A stretch of 64,000 bases of DNA, taken from contig NZ_VOIW01000007.1 of the NCBI RefSeq assembly GCF_009659625.1, positions 310,001 to 374,000 on the forward strand, read 5' to 3'. Shown one piece after another: positions 18,201 to 27,640 of this stretch. Positions within the stretch are counted from its first letter, which is position 1, and each line of letters starts with the position of its first letter. Below the pieces are notes generated by a model. That model had not been told where the DNA came from. It saw nothing but the letters and a program-made list of their open reading frames with translations, and searched no databases. The position numbers and the translations under genes are program-made. The DNA is from Pseudomonas haemolytica. GTDB taxonomy: Bacteria > Pseudomonadota > Gammaproteobacteria > Pseudomonadales > Pseudomonadaceae.

Positions 18201-20235
18201 CGTAGCCGTCGAAGCCACGGGTATGCGTGCTGGTGGTGTCATGGCGGGTGTCTTCAGCCGCAACCACCTTGATATCGCCTTTGGCATCCGCCTGCAGTTC
18301 GCCGGCGGCAGACACCTGCGAGCCGCTGACGGTGATGTCCTTGGCGCTTTGCAGCTTGAGGTTGCTGTCCGAGCGCAGGTTGCTGGCGACAACGGTGCTG
18401 TCTTTGAGGTTCTTGCGGCTTTCATCCTTGGAGATGCCGAAGAACTTGCTGTCGTTGCTGTAGCGGTTGTCGTGGGAGGTGTCCTGCACGCCGTCGATCA
18501 CCAGTGAACCTTTGTCGCTGATGACGCTGGCCTGTTTGCCACCTCGAGCCTGGCTGCCGCTGATGCGCACGTCGTCAGCCTTGACGATCAGCTTGCCGTC
18601 GGCGTTGACCTTGCTGCCGGTGTTCAAGGTCTTGCCTTGGTTGCCGTCGCCGTTCTTGCCGAAGAAGCTGCCACCTGTCAGGTCACCGGAGTAGGCGTTG
18701 TCGCTGCTGCTCTGGGTACGGCTGGCGCTGGCGATTTCCACTTGGCGGCCAGCCAACTGGATGTCGCCTGGGGATTTCAGTTCGGCGCCTTGCAATTGCA
18801 GTTTTTGCTTGCTGGTCAGCTCCAGCGTGTTGCCGGCCTTGAGGCTACTGGTGATGCTGCGTTGTTCGCTGCTGGACTTGTCCCAGTTGGCTTTCCACAG
18901 GTGCTTGCGATGGTTGCCCTGGTCGCGGGTTTCATGGGTTTCGGTGGCTGCGTTTACCTGCAGGTCGGCGCCGCTGTTGACGCGCAAGGCGTTGCCCGCT
19001 TCCACGTGACTGGCTTTGATCTCGGTCTTGGCGCCGGACGACAGCGCGGCATCTTGTTGCGCGACAACCTGGTTGCCGTGCTGGCGCGAGTCCTTGTCGG
19101 TCGTGGTGCGGTCGTAGGTTTCGTAGGTGAACAGGAAGTTGCTGTTGTTCCACTGTTCGCGTTTTTCCTGGAGCTTGCGGCTTTCCAGGCTGCTGAGGGT
19201 CAGGTTGCGGCTGGCATCGAGTTTGACGTTGCGCCCGCTGACGTCGGTGGCAGCCAGGTTCAGGTCCTTGGCACTGTGCAAGTCGACATCGCCCTGGCGG
19301 CTCTGCACACCGGCGCGGGTGGCGTCGAGGCTGTTGGCGTGGACCTGGCCGCTGATATCGAGGTCGCCGGCCGAACTGATCTTCACGCCGTCAGTGCCTT
19401 GCACCTGCACGCCGCCCACGCGCACACCGGCGCCTTCGGCAGTGCTGATGATATTGATGCGCCCGGCCAGCATCGCTCCGAACAGGCGTGCGTCGATGCG
19501 CTGGTCCTGGGTCTTGCTGGCAGGGTCTACCTGGCTGACTTGGCCGCTGGCGAAGTCGACCTGGTTGCGCCCGACTGTGAGGTTCAACTGTTTACCGGCA
19601 CTGATGCTGCCATCGCTGTCGATACGCGGCGCGATCAGGTTGATGGAACCCTCGCGGTTTTGCAGGCCCTGGCCTTGCACCGTCAGTTGGCCGTTGGCAT
19701 CGCGGGTGCTCAAGGCTTGCAGTTTGCCGTCGTTGAGCTCAGGGCGGCCCACTACCAGGTTGGCATTCGGGGTGTTGATGAAACTGCCGCCATTCACCGA
19801 AATGCCGTTGGGGTTGGCCAGCACATAATCGGCAGCCTGGCCGAAAATCTCCTGGGCGCCGTTGAGGGCCGAGGCGTTGCGGCTGATCACTTCGTTGAGG
19901 ATCACGCTCGCCGCCTGGCCCTGGAACTGCGGGTTGGCCGCCAGTTGCCCGGCGAGCTTGGAGACGTCGGCCTGCAAGGCGTTGTTCAACACCAGGCCCT
20001 GGCGGTCGACGTTGTAGTCCAGAAACTGGTTATGGGACAGGCCGCCGGCATTCGGCGCGACGATGTTGACGATCGGCACACCACCCTGGTTTTGCAGTTG
20101 CGGCGTGCCGCCAGGCCCTTCGGCGACGGTCACGCCTGCGGCGAGCACAAGCTGCGGCAACAGGAACAGGCTGGCAATGGCCCAGCGCAGTTTGCCCTGG
20201 GGAGAAAGGTGAAAGCTGTGGGGAATAGTCGGCAT
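15280..20235 (-). CDS. Filamentous-haemagglutinin-type exoprotein (TpsA)
   Basis: A 1651-residue two-partner-secretion exoprotein. After the signal peptide (SLFLLPQLVLAAG) comes the TPS secretion domain (about residues 35-280) with the diagnostic ANPNGISVNGG. The rest is a long beta-helix built from repeats with the theme GG/ADV-x-I-x-GS and Ser/Thr/Asp/Gly-rich turns. Around residues 1368-1488 the pattern is broken by a Lys/Glu/Ala-rich stretch that looks helical. No VENN motif, toxin-like C-terminus or following immunity gene is seen, so this looks like an adhesin or biofilm exoprotein rather than a CdiA toxin. It lies downstream of its TpsB partner. Confidence 0.9.
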   Translation of the reverse strand: MPTIPHSFHLSPQGKLRWAIASLFLLPQLVLAAGVTVAEGPGGTPQLQNQGGVPIVNIVAPNAGGLSHNQFLDYNVDRQGLVLNNALQADVSKLAGQLAANPQFQGQAASVILNEVISRNASALNGAQEIFGQAADYVLANPNGISVNGGSFINTPNANLVVGRPELNDGKLQALSTRDANGQLTVQGQGLQNREGSINLIAPRIDSDGSISAGKQLNLTVGRNQVDFASGQVSQVDPASKTQDQRIDARLFGAMLAGRINIISTAEGAGVRVGGVQVQGTDGVKISSAGDLDISGQVHANSLDATRAGVQSRQGDVDLHSAKDLNLAATDVSGRNVKLDASRNLTLSSLESRKLQEKREQWNNSNFLFTYETYDRTTTDKDSRQHGNQVVAQQDAALSSGAKTEIKASHVEAGNALRVNSGADLQVNAATETHETRDQGNHRKHLWKANWDKSSSEQRSITSSLKAGNTLELTSKQKLQLQGAELKSPGDIQLAGRQVEIASASRTQSSSDNAYSGDLTGGSFFGKNGDGNQGKTLNTGSKVNADGKLIVKADDVRISGSQARGGKQASVISDKGSLVIDGVQDTSHDNRYSNDSKFFGISKDESRKNLKDSTVVASNLRSDSNLKLQSAKDITVSGSQVSAAGELQADAKGDIKVVAAEDTRHDTTSTHTRGFDGYAKETADGSRQYRAGVSYEDQQQTRKTDTTRQQASGLEGGSVVVNAGGDVSIKGSNVKATQGDASLSGKNVELLAADDSSTQAVDKTTTGGSFYYTGGLDRAGNGVQLSHQSSQDTSSKTTAHTSTVAAAGKLTINAGNTLTSQGAQVKAGSELLVNAGQIDNQAAHSTETSTHKENGWTADVGANVEYKGITRPIEKAVEGVAQAKFHQPGLLDAFEQPNVGLDVEVGHTNKTRTQQDSTAVVSQFSGATVQVDSAGKLQDEGTQYRATDGGLKINAGEHIATAAANTHSSSEQGVDAKVGVRVYTTTGEDVNVRGSGAGGSSDVRESSSTAVVGSYAGTQGVNIETKGDARYEGSQFNGGQAGVNLKAGGELALNQANDTQSKNSSTLRGNASLTVGTAPGANGTNVNLGAGVQLDNKRLDTQDSQARVATIQGSGPIQLSSGGDMTLQGTQIGTASAKTGDISLNAGGKLDLQAATDSHVSNGSNLGGGLAAGAGKTSSAESSSKTGSLSANFNIGKVAENDQGVVVGQLHSNGKVSLTSGAKAADAVHLQGTQVTAASVSLDAQNGGILQESAQSTQAHDSWGVTLGAGGSGGKTTLADAGEHDTPKTQHGINARAKVDVDHLQGTTQHDSLIKADNVVINSAGDTHLAGARIDAKQVTGKVGGDLVVESRKDQVNSTQVNVDARLDVEKNQPGVVDKLAKTTGPLKDTVKAKAEGAFDKHRDKLENVVDKGTAHLASAKDKVVNSAVNAKERLEEKFTRSGSYDVNPEPRGAFGSRVDKAKTYLAEKKEALGTRLSGFKDKVWPKTSDSYVVSGKNTTGSSVANTAESVLFGDKSGNTNYTPTLYLDVSHVAKDSVAQASGIRGSQGVNLQVSGDTRLTGARISAEHGKVDLGDSKVTATTLAGSDYRADVGLNVSKSPVNLALGAKDELTQKHDDATRKDQAFNLGLLRAGGHSESQALQAGIDQGIN

Positions 20236-20356
20236 AAATAATATCGCTCTGTGTTGGCTGATCCGCGACGTGCGTTGTTCGTTGCAACGCTGCTGTGGTG
20301 GTTCAGGTACGGCGGTTAACTCAGGCTAAAACAGGTGTTGGTTCATAGTTGCAGGC

Positions 20357-22072
20357 TTATATCTGTAAGCTCAGGCGTGTCAGCCAGACCTCCGGCTCCT
20401 GGCGAAAGCCTGACGGTGTGTTGAGGTTGCGTTGGTAATCGAAGTCCAGCTGCACGTTCTTCCAGCTCAGGTTGAGCCCCGCGCTGGCGCCGCTCAGGCG
20501 TTGGCTCTGGGCGCCGTGTTCGCGCTTGATCCAGCCGTTGTCCAGGCCCAGGCGCGGGGTGATCTTCACCGGCAAGTCGCTGTTGAGGGGCAGGCGCAAG
20601 GTGTTGCGCCACACCGCGCCCATCGCGCCGGAGCTGCTGTTTTCGCGGTAGCCGCGCACCGCCGAGTCGTCGGTGACCAACAGTTGTTCGATGGCGGGCA
20701 GGGCGTCCGGGCTGTATTGCACCGAGAGCTGGCTCTGCCACTGCCACGGTTGTGCCGCCCATTGGCCGTTGCGCCATTGGGTGAGGTTGGCGCGGTACTT
20801 GTGGAACTGCGCCTGGGGCCGGTTTTTTTGCACCTGGCCGGCATCGCGATCTGCGCCGAACCAGGTCAGGCCCTGGGCGTAGTTGACGTCCAGGTTCCAC
20901 ACCGCGCTGTTGAGCCAGAACAGGTTCAGGCCGGCTTCGGCGACTGTCAGCGTCGGGCTCTGGATGTTCAGGCGGGCCTTTTGCAGGTAACTGTCGACGT
21001 CCTTGTAGGCCAGTTGCAGGTTGGCGCTCAGTTGATGGCCCTGGTCGCGCCACAACACCCGGTCGCTGCGCAGGCTGACTTGATCGGTGCGGCCGCTGTT
21101 GTAAAGCGTCGTGCGGCTGAGCTTGAACGGCGAGCGGTATTCGGCATGGCTGGCGAACAGGCTGTAGGTCCAGTAGCCGTAGGGGATGGAATAGAACAGG
21201 CTATGGCTGCGGCTGTAGCGCGGCCCATGGTTGAGCGTGTCGCTGAAGCTCAGGTTGAGTGAATCGTTAAGCTGCAGCGGGCTGTCCAGGCTCAAGCTGA
21301 TGGCATGGCGATCGCGCCCGGTGCCGGCGCTGCCGAGGTTATCCACCCCAAGCCCCAGGGCCCAGCGCGAGGCACTGCTGCGCGAGCGCAGAATGATGCG
21401 CGAGGCGCCGGCTTCGCTGCCGGGGGCGATATCGGCGGTGAGGTCGACCGAGCGCAGGCGGTTGAGCTGGTCAAGGCCCTGTTCCAGGTCGCGCAGGTTC
21501 AGCGGCTTGCCGAGCATCCCGGGAAACGCCCCGCCTAAAGACACGGGCAGGCTCTGGTCAGCCAGCTCAATGGCTTCGAGGTAGCCTTCTTCGACGTGAA
21601 TATCCAACGGTTGGCCGGCGGCCGGTGCACTGATCAGGTACGGCCGGCTGGCGATGTAACCGGCCTCGACGTACAGCTGGGTGATCTGCGCCAGCAGGCG
21701 GTTGATCTGGGTGACGCCCATGCAAGGCGCCACATAGGGCTCGATGCGTTTGTTCAGCTCGGTACGGTTGAACAGCGTGACCCCGGCCAGGCGCGTGCCA
21801 TTTAGCGGCCAGCAGCGTTCATCTTGGGCGATGTCCTTCGGCAAGGCTGGGGTGACCGGTTGCGTACCGAAACTGCCACGTTGCATCTGGCGCTGGCGTT
21901 GCTCCAGTTGTAATTGCTGCAAGTCGCGCTGCTGTTGCTGTTGCAAGCGCAATGCTTCCTGGCCTGGCTGAGGCCCGTCTGCGGCAGCGACTGGCAGCGC
22001 ACACAGGCAGAGCAAGGTGATGCCCAGTTTCTGGAGACAACACAGGTGACCGGTTGAGGGCTGATTTGGCAC
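20357..22072 (-). CDS. TpsB outer-membrane transporter (ShlB/FhaC family)
   Basis: A 571-residue Omp85-type pore that secretes the TpsA protein. Order: signal peptide, a Gln/Leu/Arg-rich periplasmic helix (about 35-65), POTRA repeats (about 75-220, including VTLFNRTELNKRIEPYV and LDIHVEEGYLEAIEL), and a 16-strand barrel containing the loop-6 motif AVRGYREN near residue 470. It ends in an aromatic/hydrophobic terminal strand (SLQI). The gene precedes tpsA by 121 bp on the same strand, so both are probably co-transcribed. Confidence 0.92.
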   Translation of the reverse strand: MPNQPSTGHLCCLQKLGITLLCLCALPVAAADGPQPGQEALRLQQQQQRDLQQLQLEQRQRQMQRGSFGTQPVTPALPKDIAQDERCWPLNGTRLAGVTLFNRTELNKRIEPYVAPCMGVTQINRLLAQITQLYVEAGYIASRPYLISAPAAGQPLDIHVEEGYLEAIELADQSLPVSLGGAFPGMLGKPLNLRDLEQGLDQLNRLRSVDLTADIAPGSEAGASRIILRSRSSASRWALGLGVDNLGSAGTGRDRHAISLSLDSPLQLNDSLNLSFSDTLNHGPRYSRSHSLFYSIPYGYWTYSLFASHAEYRSPFKLSRTTLYNSGRTDQVSLRSDRVLWRDQGHQLSANLQLAYKDVDSYLQKARLNIQSPTLTVAEAGLNLFWLNSAVWNLDVNYAQGLTWFGADRDAGQVQKNRPQAQFHKYRANLTQWRNGQWAAQPWQWQSQLSVQYSPDALPAIEQLLVTDDSAVRGYRENSSSGAMGAVWRNTLRLPLNSDLPVKITPRLGLDNGWIKREHGAQSQRLSGASAGLNLSWKNVQLDFDYQRNLNTPSGFRQEPEVWLTRLSLQI

Positions 22073-22552
22073 TCGACATCCTTAACGTAGAAATACACAC
22101 GATCTTTGCTTCCTGGGCCAAACCGTCAGCCCAGGGGTATTGCCACACTGGAGTCATCATTAAACGGTTTGTTACACGGGCGGGGGATTTATTGCACAAA
22201 ACGTGAGGAATACCACGTTATTTAGGGAAAAAACGCACAAAATAGGTGCGTGATGCGTGAGTGGTAAGCTCATGTGTCGTATTTTAGGGGGTGAGGGGGA
22301 TGCAGATGTTTTTTGATTGTTGCATTTAAAGCGCTTAATCATTGTGTTTATAAGTGGGGTTATTCACCCAACAGGCGCGTCCAGGCACACCAGATTTGGC
22401 TTTTGAATCCATTCGATATTCTGTAGCCTTGCGCAGCCTCACTTTTACCCGTGCTTGATGAATACCAACACTTCATCCGGCGGCGCCCGAAGGGCTCCAG
22501 AGCCGGTGGTACACTCGACTTTCGCGCTACTGCGCCTGCAGGTCTTGCGAAC
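22073..22552. promoter_or_regulatory. Intergenic region between divergent tpsB and nadA
   Basis: The 480 bp must hold promoters for both genes. It is AT-rich in the middle. An inverted repeat AACGTG (22200-22205) / CACGTT (22214-22219) lies about 130 bp upstream of tpsB and could be an operator. A short minus-strand ORF across the nadA start is not credible. No clear promoter boxes could be fixed. Confidence 0.3.
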
Positions 22553-23611
22553 ATGACGCAAATTTCCGAACGCCTACTGGTTCAAGCCCACCTCGACGCC
22601 AAGCAGCCCAAGGTGCTTGGCGCCGCCGAAGAGGCGAGCCTGCGTACCGCCATCGCCGCCGAGCTCAAAGCTCAGGATGCGGTGCTGGTTGCCCACTTCT
22701 ATTGCGACCCAGTGATTCAGGCCCTGGCCGAAGAAACCGGTGGCTGTGTTTCCGACTCACTGGAAATGGCCCGCTTCGGCGCCGCTCACCCGGCCAAGAC
22801 CGTACTGGTGGCCGGTGTGCGGTTCATGGGCGAGACTGCCAAGATCCTCACCCCCGAAAAACGCATCCTCATGCCGACCCTGGAAGCTACGTGCTCCCTG
22901 GACCTGGGTTGCCCGGTGGATGAGTTTTCCGCGTTCTGTGACCAACACCCCGAGCGCACCGTGGTGGTGTATGCCAACACGTCGGCGGCGGTCAAAGCCC
23001 GGGCGGACTGGGTGGTGACCTCCAGTTGCGCACTGGAAATCGTCGAAAGCCTGATGGACAACGGCGAGACCATTATCTGGGGGCCGGACAAACACCTGGG
23101 CACCTACATCCAGCGCCAGACCGGCGCCGACATGCTGCTGTGGGACGGAGCCTGCATCGTCCACGAAGAGTTCAAGTCCAAACAGCTGGAAGACATGAAG
23201 GCGCTGTACCCGGACGCTGCAATCCTGGTGCATCCGGAGTCGCCGACCTCGGTCATCGAACTGGCCGACGCGGTGGGTTCCACCAGCCAGTTGATTGCCG
23301 CGGCGCAGCGCTTGCCGAACAAGACCTTTATCGTTGCGACCGACCGCGGCATTTTCTACAAGATGCAGCAGTTGTGCCCGGACAAGGTCTTCATTGAAGC
23401 CCCTACCGCCGGTAACGGCGCGGCATGCCGCAGTTGCGCGCACTGCCCGTGGATGGCGATGAATACGCTGGAGCGTACGTTGCAGTGTCTGCGTGAGGGC
23501 AGCAACGAGATCTTCGTCGAGCCGTCGGTGATTCCGCAGGCGGTGCGGCCGCTCAAGCGCATGCTGGACTTCACCCAGGCTGCTCGCCTCAAACTGGCCG
23601 GCAACGCATAA
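22553..23611 (+). CDS. nadA: Quinolinate synthase A
   Basis: A 352-residue iron-sulfur enzyme that condenses iminoaspartate with dihydroxyacetone phosphate to quinolinate in NAD synthesis. Visible features include VAHFYCDP, the cysteine-bearing segments LEATCSLDLGCP, TSSCALE and CRSCAHCPWM (the last two and the first supplying the 4Fe-4S ligands), and HPESPTSV. The ATG at 22553 gives the usual family length; the longer in-frame ORF from 22451 is upstream sequence. It is followed by a REP pair. Confidence 0.96.
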   Translation: MTQISERLLVQAHLDAKQPKVLGAAEEASLRTAIAAELKAQDAVLVAHFYCDPVIQALAEETGGCVSDSLEMARFGAAHPAKTVLVAGVRFMGETAKILTPEKRILMPTLEATCSLDLGCPVDEFSAFCDQHPERTVVVYANTSAAVKARADWVVTSSCALEIVESLMDNGETIIWGPDKHLGTYIQRQTGADMLLWDGACIVHEEFKSKQLEDMKALYPDAAILVHPESPTSVIELADAVGSTSQLIAAAQRLPNKTFIVATDRGIFYKMQQLCPDKVFIEAPTAGNGAACRSCAHCPWMAMNTLERTLQCLREGSNEIFVEPSVIPQAVRPLKRMLDFTQAARLKLAGNA

Positions 23612-23631
23612 CCCAGGTGTGAACACTTTCC

Positions 23632-23726
23632 AAATGTGGGAGGGGGCTTGCTCCCGATGAGGGCGTGTCAGTAATACATCTGTGGCTGACCCACCGCCAT
23701 CGCGAGCAAGCCCCCTCCCACATTTT
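23632..23726. repeat. Inverted REP pair, TGTGGGAGGGGGC type
   Basis: AATGTGGGAGGGGGCTTGCT at 23633 is mirrored by GAGCAAGCCCCCTCCCACAT ending near 23724. It lies between convergent nadA and the RDD gene and probably helps end transcription from both sides. Confidence 0.85.
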
Positions 23727-23747
23727 TGATCTCCACTTGGCCGGGCG

Positions 23748-24236
23748 TTACTTCTTTTGCTTCGGGATCCGTACCAACTGCGTGTCCGAATAGATGTCAT
23801 GCCAGCTGCGTTTGTGTTTATCGAACAACGACCAGATAAACCCCAGCCCCACACACAACCACGACGCAATCGACACCACAAAACGCAACAACGCCTGCCA
23901 CAGGCTGATCCGCGAGCCGTCGGCGTTTTGCACGCGTACACCCCACACCTGCATACCCAGAGTTTGCCCGGAATGGGTCCAGAACTTGGCGAAGAACCCA
24001 AACAGCACAAACAACAGTATCGTCGACAGCAGCGGGTCACCGTCCAGCGCACCGGACTCGGTGAGCGTGCGCATTTTCGCTTCGCCCACGAAGGCGATCC
24101 ACACCAGCTTGTAGGCAAATGCTGTGACGATCAGCAGGGCCGTGCACAACAGAAAGTCGTAGAACATCGCTGCCAGGCGACGGCCCAGGCCAACGGCGGG
24201 GTATTGGCCTTGGGGGCTTAGCAGGTGCTTGGACAT
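23748..24236 (-). CDS. RDD-family inner-membrane protein
   Basis: A 162-residue RDD-domain protein. The signature GLGRRLAAMFYDFLL begins the first transmembrane helix; further hydrophobic segments lie around residues 70-90 and 115-135, and the family motif SGQTLGMQVWGVRV is present. The C-terminus is basic (RIPKQKK). Such proteins have been linked to ion or small-molecule transport, but no substrate is evident. It lies downstream of the cold-shock gene behind a terminator. Confidence 0.85.
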   Translation of the reverse strand: MSKHLLSPQGQYPAVGLGRRLAAMFYDFLLCTALLIVTAFAYKLVWIAFVGEAKMRTLTESGALDGDPLLSTILLFVLFGFFAKFWTHSGQTLGMQVWGVRVQNADGSRISLWQALLRFVVSIASWLCVGLGFIWSLFDKHKRSWHDIYSDTQLVRIPKQKK

Positions 24237-24285
24237 GGCAGGGCTCTCTGGAGGAAAAGCAGCATTTTACGGACAAACGCCCATA

Positions 24286-24319
24286 AAAAAGCCCCTGATG
24301 TCATATCAGGGGCTTTTTG
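24286..24319 (-). terminator. Rho-independent terminator of the cold-shock gene
   Basis: AAAAAGCCCCTGAT and ATCAGGGGCTTTTT form a strong stem with A- and T-tracts on the two sides, directly after the cold-shock stop. It would work in both directions. Confidence 0.88.
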
Positions 24320-24331
24320 TCGCAGGAAGGA

Positions 24332-24547
24332 TCAGGTGTTCTCTGCTTGTACTTCGTCAGCCTGCATGCCTTTCTGGCCTTGAACAGCAATGAAGGTCAC
24401 TTTCTGGCCTTCTTTGAGGCTCTTGAAGCCGTTGCCCTGGATAGCGCGGAAATGCACAAACAGATCCGGGCCGCTTTCTGGAGTGATAAAACCAAACCCT
24501 TTTTCGTCGTTAAACCACTTGACGAGACCGCTCTGACGTTCAGCCAT
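24332..24547 (-). CDS. Cold-shock-domain protein (CspA family)
   Basis: A 71-residue single cold-shock domain with RNP1 (KGFGFITPE) and RNP2 (LFVHFRAI), so it binds single-stranded RNA or DNA. In RNP2 the common VHFSAI reads VHFRAI, as in several Pseudomonas family members. AAAGGAAAGAAGAAA precedes the ATG. The long upstream untranslated region is typical of cold-shock genes. Confidence 0.93.
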   Translation of the reverse strand: MAERQSGLVKWFNDEKGFGFITPESGPDLFVHFRAIQGNGFKSLKEGQKVTFIAVQGQKGMQADEVQAENT

Positions 24548-24581
24548 TTTCTTCTTTCCTTTGACGCTTGAAATTAATGAC

Positions 24582-24611
24582 AGCCCCTTTCACATGAAAG
24601 AGTACTGGGCT
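24582..24611 (-). promoter_or_regulatory. Stem-loop in the cold-shock gene 5' leader
   Basis: About 35 nt upstream of the start, AGCCC (24582-24586) pairs with GGGCT (24607-24611), enclosing a second helix CTTTCA/TGAAAG (24587-24600). It may be part of a temperature-responsive leader. The remainder of the 394-bp gap 24548-24941 shows only the inverted repeats at 24755-24774 and 24882-24920. Confidence 0.4.
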
Positions 24612-24881
24612 GGGTTGCAGGAAAGTAAGAGACGTCGAACGGGTTGTAGCACAACTACTTCAGCTACTGCCCAGGTCCAGGTTCCAAGCGACCCATGCAA
24701 ACACAGTGGGCAAACTCTACGCCAACTAAGATGAAAAACACAAGCCCTGACAAAACCCCAGGTTTTGCTGGGGTCATGACACTTTGTTGAATGTCGGTGG
24801 GCGTGGCTTATTCGATAGAGATGTTCACTTGTTATAGAAACTTTCCAATAGAGAAGACTATCGACAATGCACTGTTTTATG

Positions 24882-24920
24882 GCGGTTGCGTTACAGATTA
24901 GTGCGCGTTAACGCAACCGC
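24882..24920. repeat. Perfect 12-bp inverted repeat downstream of gcvT
   Basis: GCGGTTGCGTTA (24882-24893) pairs exactly with TAACGCAACCGC (24909-24920), leaving a 15-nt loop. It lies 22 bp after the gcvT stop on the minus strand. There is no T-tract in either direction, so it could be a Rho-type mRNA 3'-end structure or a protein site rather than a classic terminator. Confidence 0.55.
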
Positions 24921-24941
24921 GTTACTTATAGAAACAGTCAC

Positions 24942-26066
24942 TCAACCACGATAGTAACGTTGCGGTACGAATGGCATTTTACTTACACGTAATGGCACCT
25001 TTTTCCCACGTACCAGCGCTGAGACTTCGGTATCCAGTGTGACAAATGCGCTGTCCAGGTAACCCATTGCCAGCGGGCCGCCCAAGGTCGGGCCAAAGCC
25101 GCCGCTGCACACGCTACCGATCACCGTGCCGTGTTCGTCGACGATTTCGGCACCTTCACGCACCGGGGTACGTTCCTGGGGCAACAAGCCCACGCGCTTG
25201 CGGCTGACCCCGGCTTGCTGCTGGGTGAAAATCCGGTCGGCACCCGGGAAGCCGCCAGCGCGTGCGCCGTCAGCGCGACGGGCCTTGGAAATGGCCCACA
25301 ACAGGCTGGCTTCGATAGGCGTGGTGTCGGCGTTCATATCATGGCCGTACAGGCACAGGCCGGCTTCCAGGCGCAGGGAGTCGCGAGCGCCCAGGCCAAT
25401 GGCTTGTACTTCGGTTTCTGCCAGCAGGCTACGGGCCAGGCTTTCGGCGTTGGCTGCCGGTACCGAGATTTCAAAACCGTCTTCGCCGGTATAGCCGGAG
25501 CGGCTGACGTAGCAGTCCACGCCCAGCAGGCGCAGGGTGGCAAATTGCATGAAGGTCATCTTGGACACTTGCGGCGCCAGGCGCGCCAGTACCTTCACCG
25601 CTGCCGGGCCTTGCAGGGCCAGCAGGGCGCGTTCTTCGAACAGCGGCTCGATGGTGCATTGGTCGCCGATATGTTGGCGCAGGTGTGCCAGGTCCTGGTC
25701 CTTGCAGGCGGCGTTGACCACCAGGAACAGTTCGTCGTTGCCCAGGTTGGCGACCATCAGGTCGTCGAGGATACCGCCTTGCTCGTTGGTGAACATTGCG
25801 TAGCGCTGCATGCCCACCGGCAGGTCGATGATGTCGACCGGCACCAGGGTTTCCAGGGCCTTGGCGGCATTGGCGCCGGTCAGGCGGATCTGGCCCATGT
25901 GGGACACATCGAACAGCCCGGCCTGCTCACGGGTGTGCAGGTGTTCCTTCATCACGCCCAGCGGGTACTGCACCGGCATGTCGTAGCCGGCGAAGGGCAC
26001 CATGCGTGCGCCCAGTTCGAGGTGCAGGGCGTGCAATGGGGTTTTCAACAGGGTTTCGGTGGACAT
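24942..26066 (-). CDS. gcvT: Glycine cleavage T protein (aminomethyltransferase)
   Basis: A 374-residue T protein: it moves the methylene group from the aminomethyl-lipoyl H protein to tetrahydrofolate, releasing ammonia. Family motifs include FDVSHMGQIRL, GGILDDLMV, SRSGYTGEDGFEI (folate-site Glu/Asp) and LRLEAGLCLYGHDM. The ATG is preceded by AGGAGCTGAAT. It is the last gene of the gcvH-gcvP-sdaA-gcvT transcription unit. Confidence 0.95.
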   Translation of the reverse strand: MSTETLLKTPLHALHLELGARMVPFAGYDMPVQYPLGVMKEHLHTREQAGLFDVSHMGQIRLTGANAAKALETLVPVDIIDLPVGMQRYAMFTNEQGGILDDLMVANLGNDELFLVVNAACKDQDLAHLRQHIGDQCTIEPLFEERALLALQGPAAVKVLARLAPQVSKMTFMQFATLRLLGVDCYVSRSGYTGEDGFEISVPAANAESLARSLLAETEVQAIGLGARDSLRLEAGLCLYGHDMNADTTPIEASLLWAISKARRADGARAGGFPGADRIFTQQQAGVSRKRVGLLPQERTPVREGAEIVDEHGTVIGSVCSGGFGPTLGGPLAMGYLDSAFVTLDTEVSALVRGKKVPLRVSKMPFVPQRYYRG

Positions 26067-26105
26067 ATTCAGCTCCTGAAAAACGTGCCGGCGCGCTTGT
26101 AGGCG

Positions 26106-27482
<1,377 letters not shown>

Positions 27483-27528
27483 GAGTTGTTCTCCGGTTTC
27501 TTATTATGTATCGGGTGCACTCGGTCAG

Positions 27529-27621
27529 TGTGGGAGGGGGCTTGCTCCCGATGGCAGTGTGTCAGTCAACAGAGGTGTTGAATGTAAAGCCGCCATCGGG
27601 AGCAAGCCCCCTCCCACATTT
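27529..27621. repeat. Inverted REP pair between gcvP and sdaA
   Basis: TGTGGGAGGGGGCTTGCTCC and its mirror ending CCCCCTCCCACATTTG. In the P. aeruginosa gcs operon a glyA gene stands at this point; here only the REP pair remains. Confidence 0.85.
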
Positions 27622-27640
27622 GATTGAGTTCAGCCTCAGG

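Noticed and set aside
15280..20235. CdiA-type contact-dependent toxin
   Set aside because: No VENN motif, no toxin-like C-terminal domain and no small immunity gene downstream.
15988..20241. Long plus-strand ORFs (344, 483 and 534 codons) antisense to the TpsA gene
   Set aside because: Repetitive GC-rich coding DNA gives open antisense frames; the minus-strand frame has a signal peptide, TPS domain and repeats.
22360..22554. 64-codon minus-strand ORF at the nadA start
   Set aside because: It overlaps the nadA promoter and start and has no recognisable feature.
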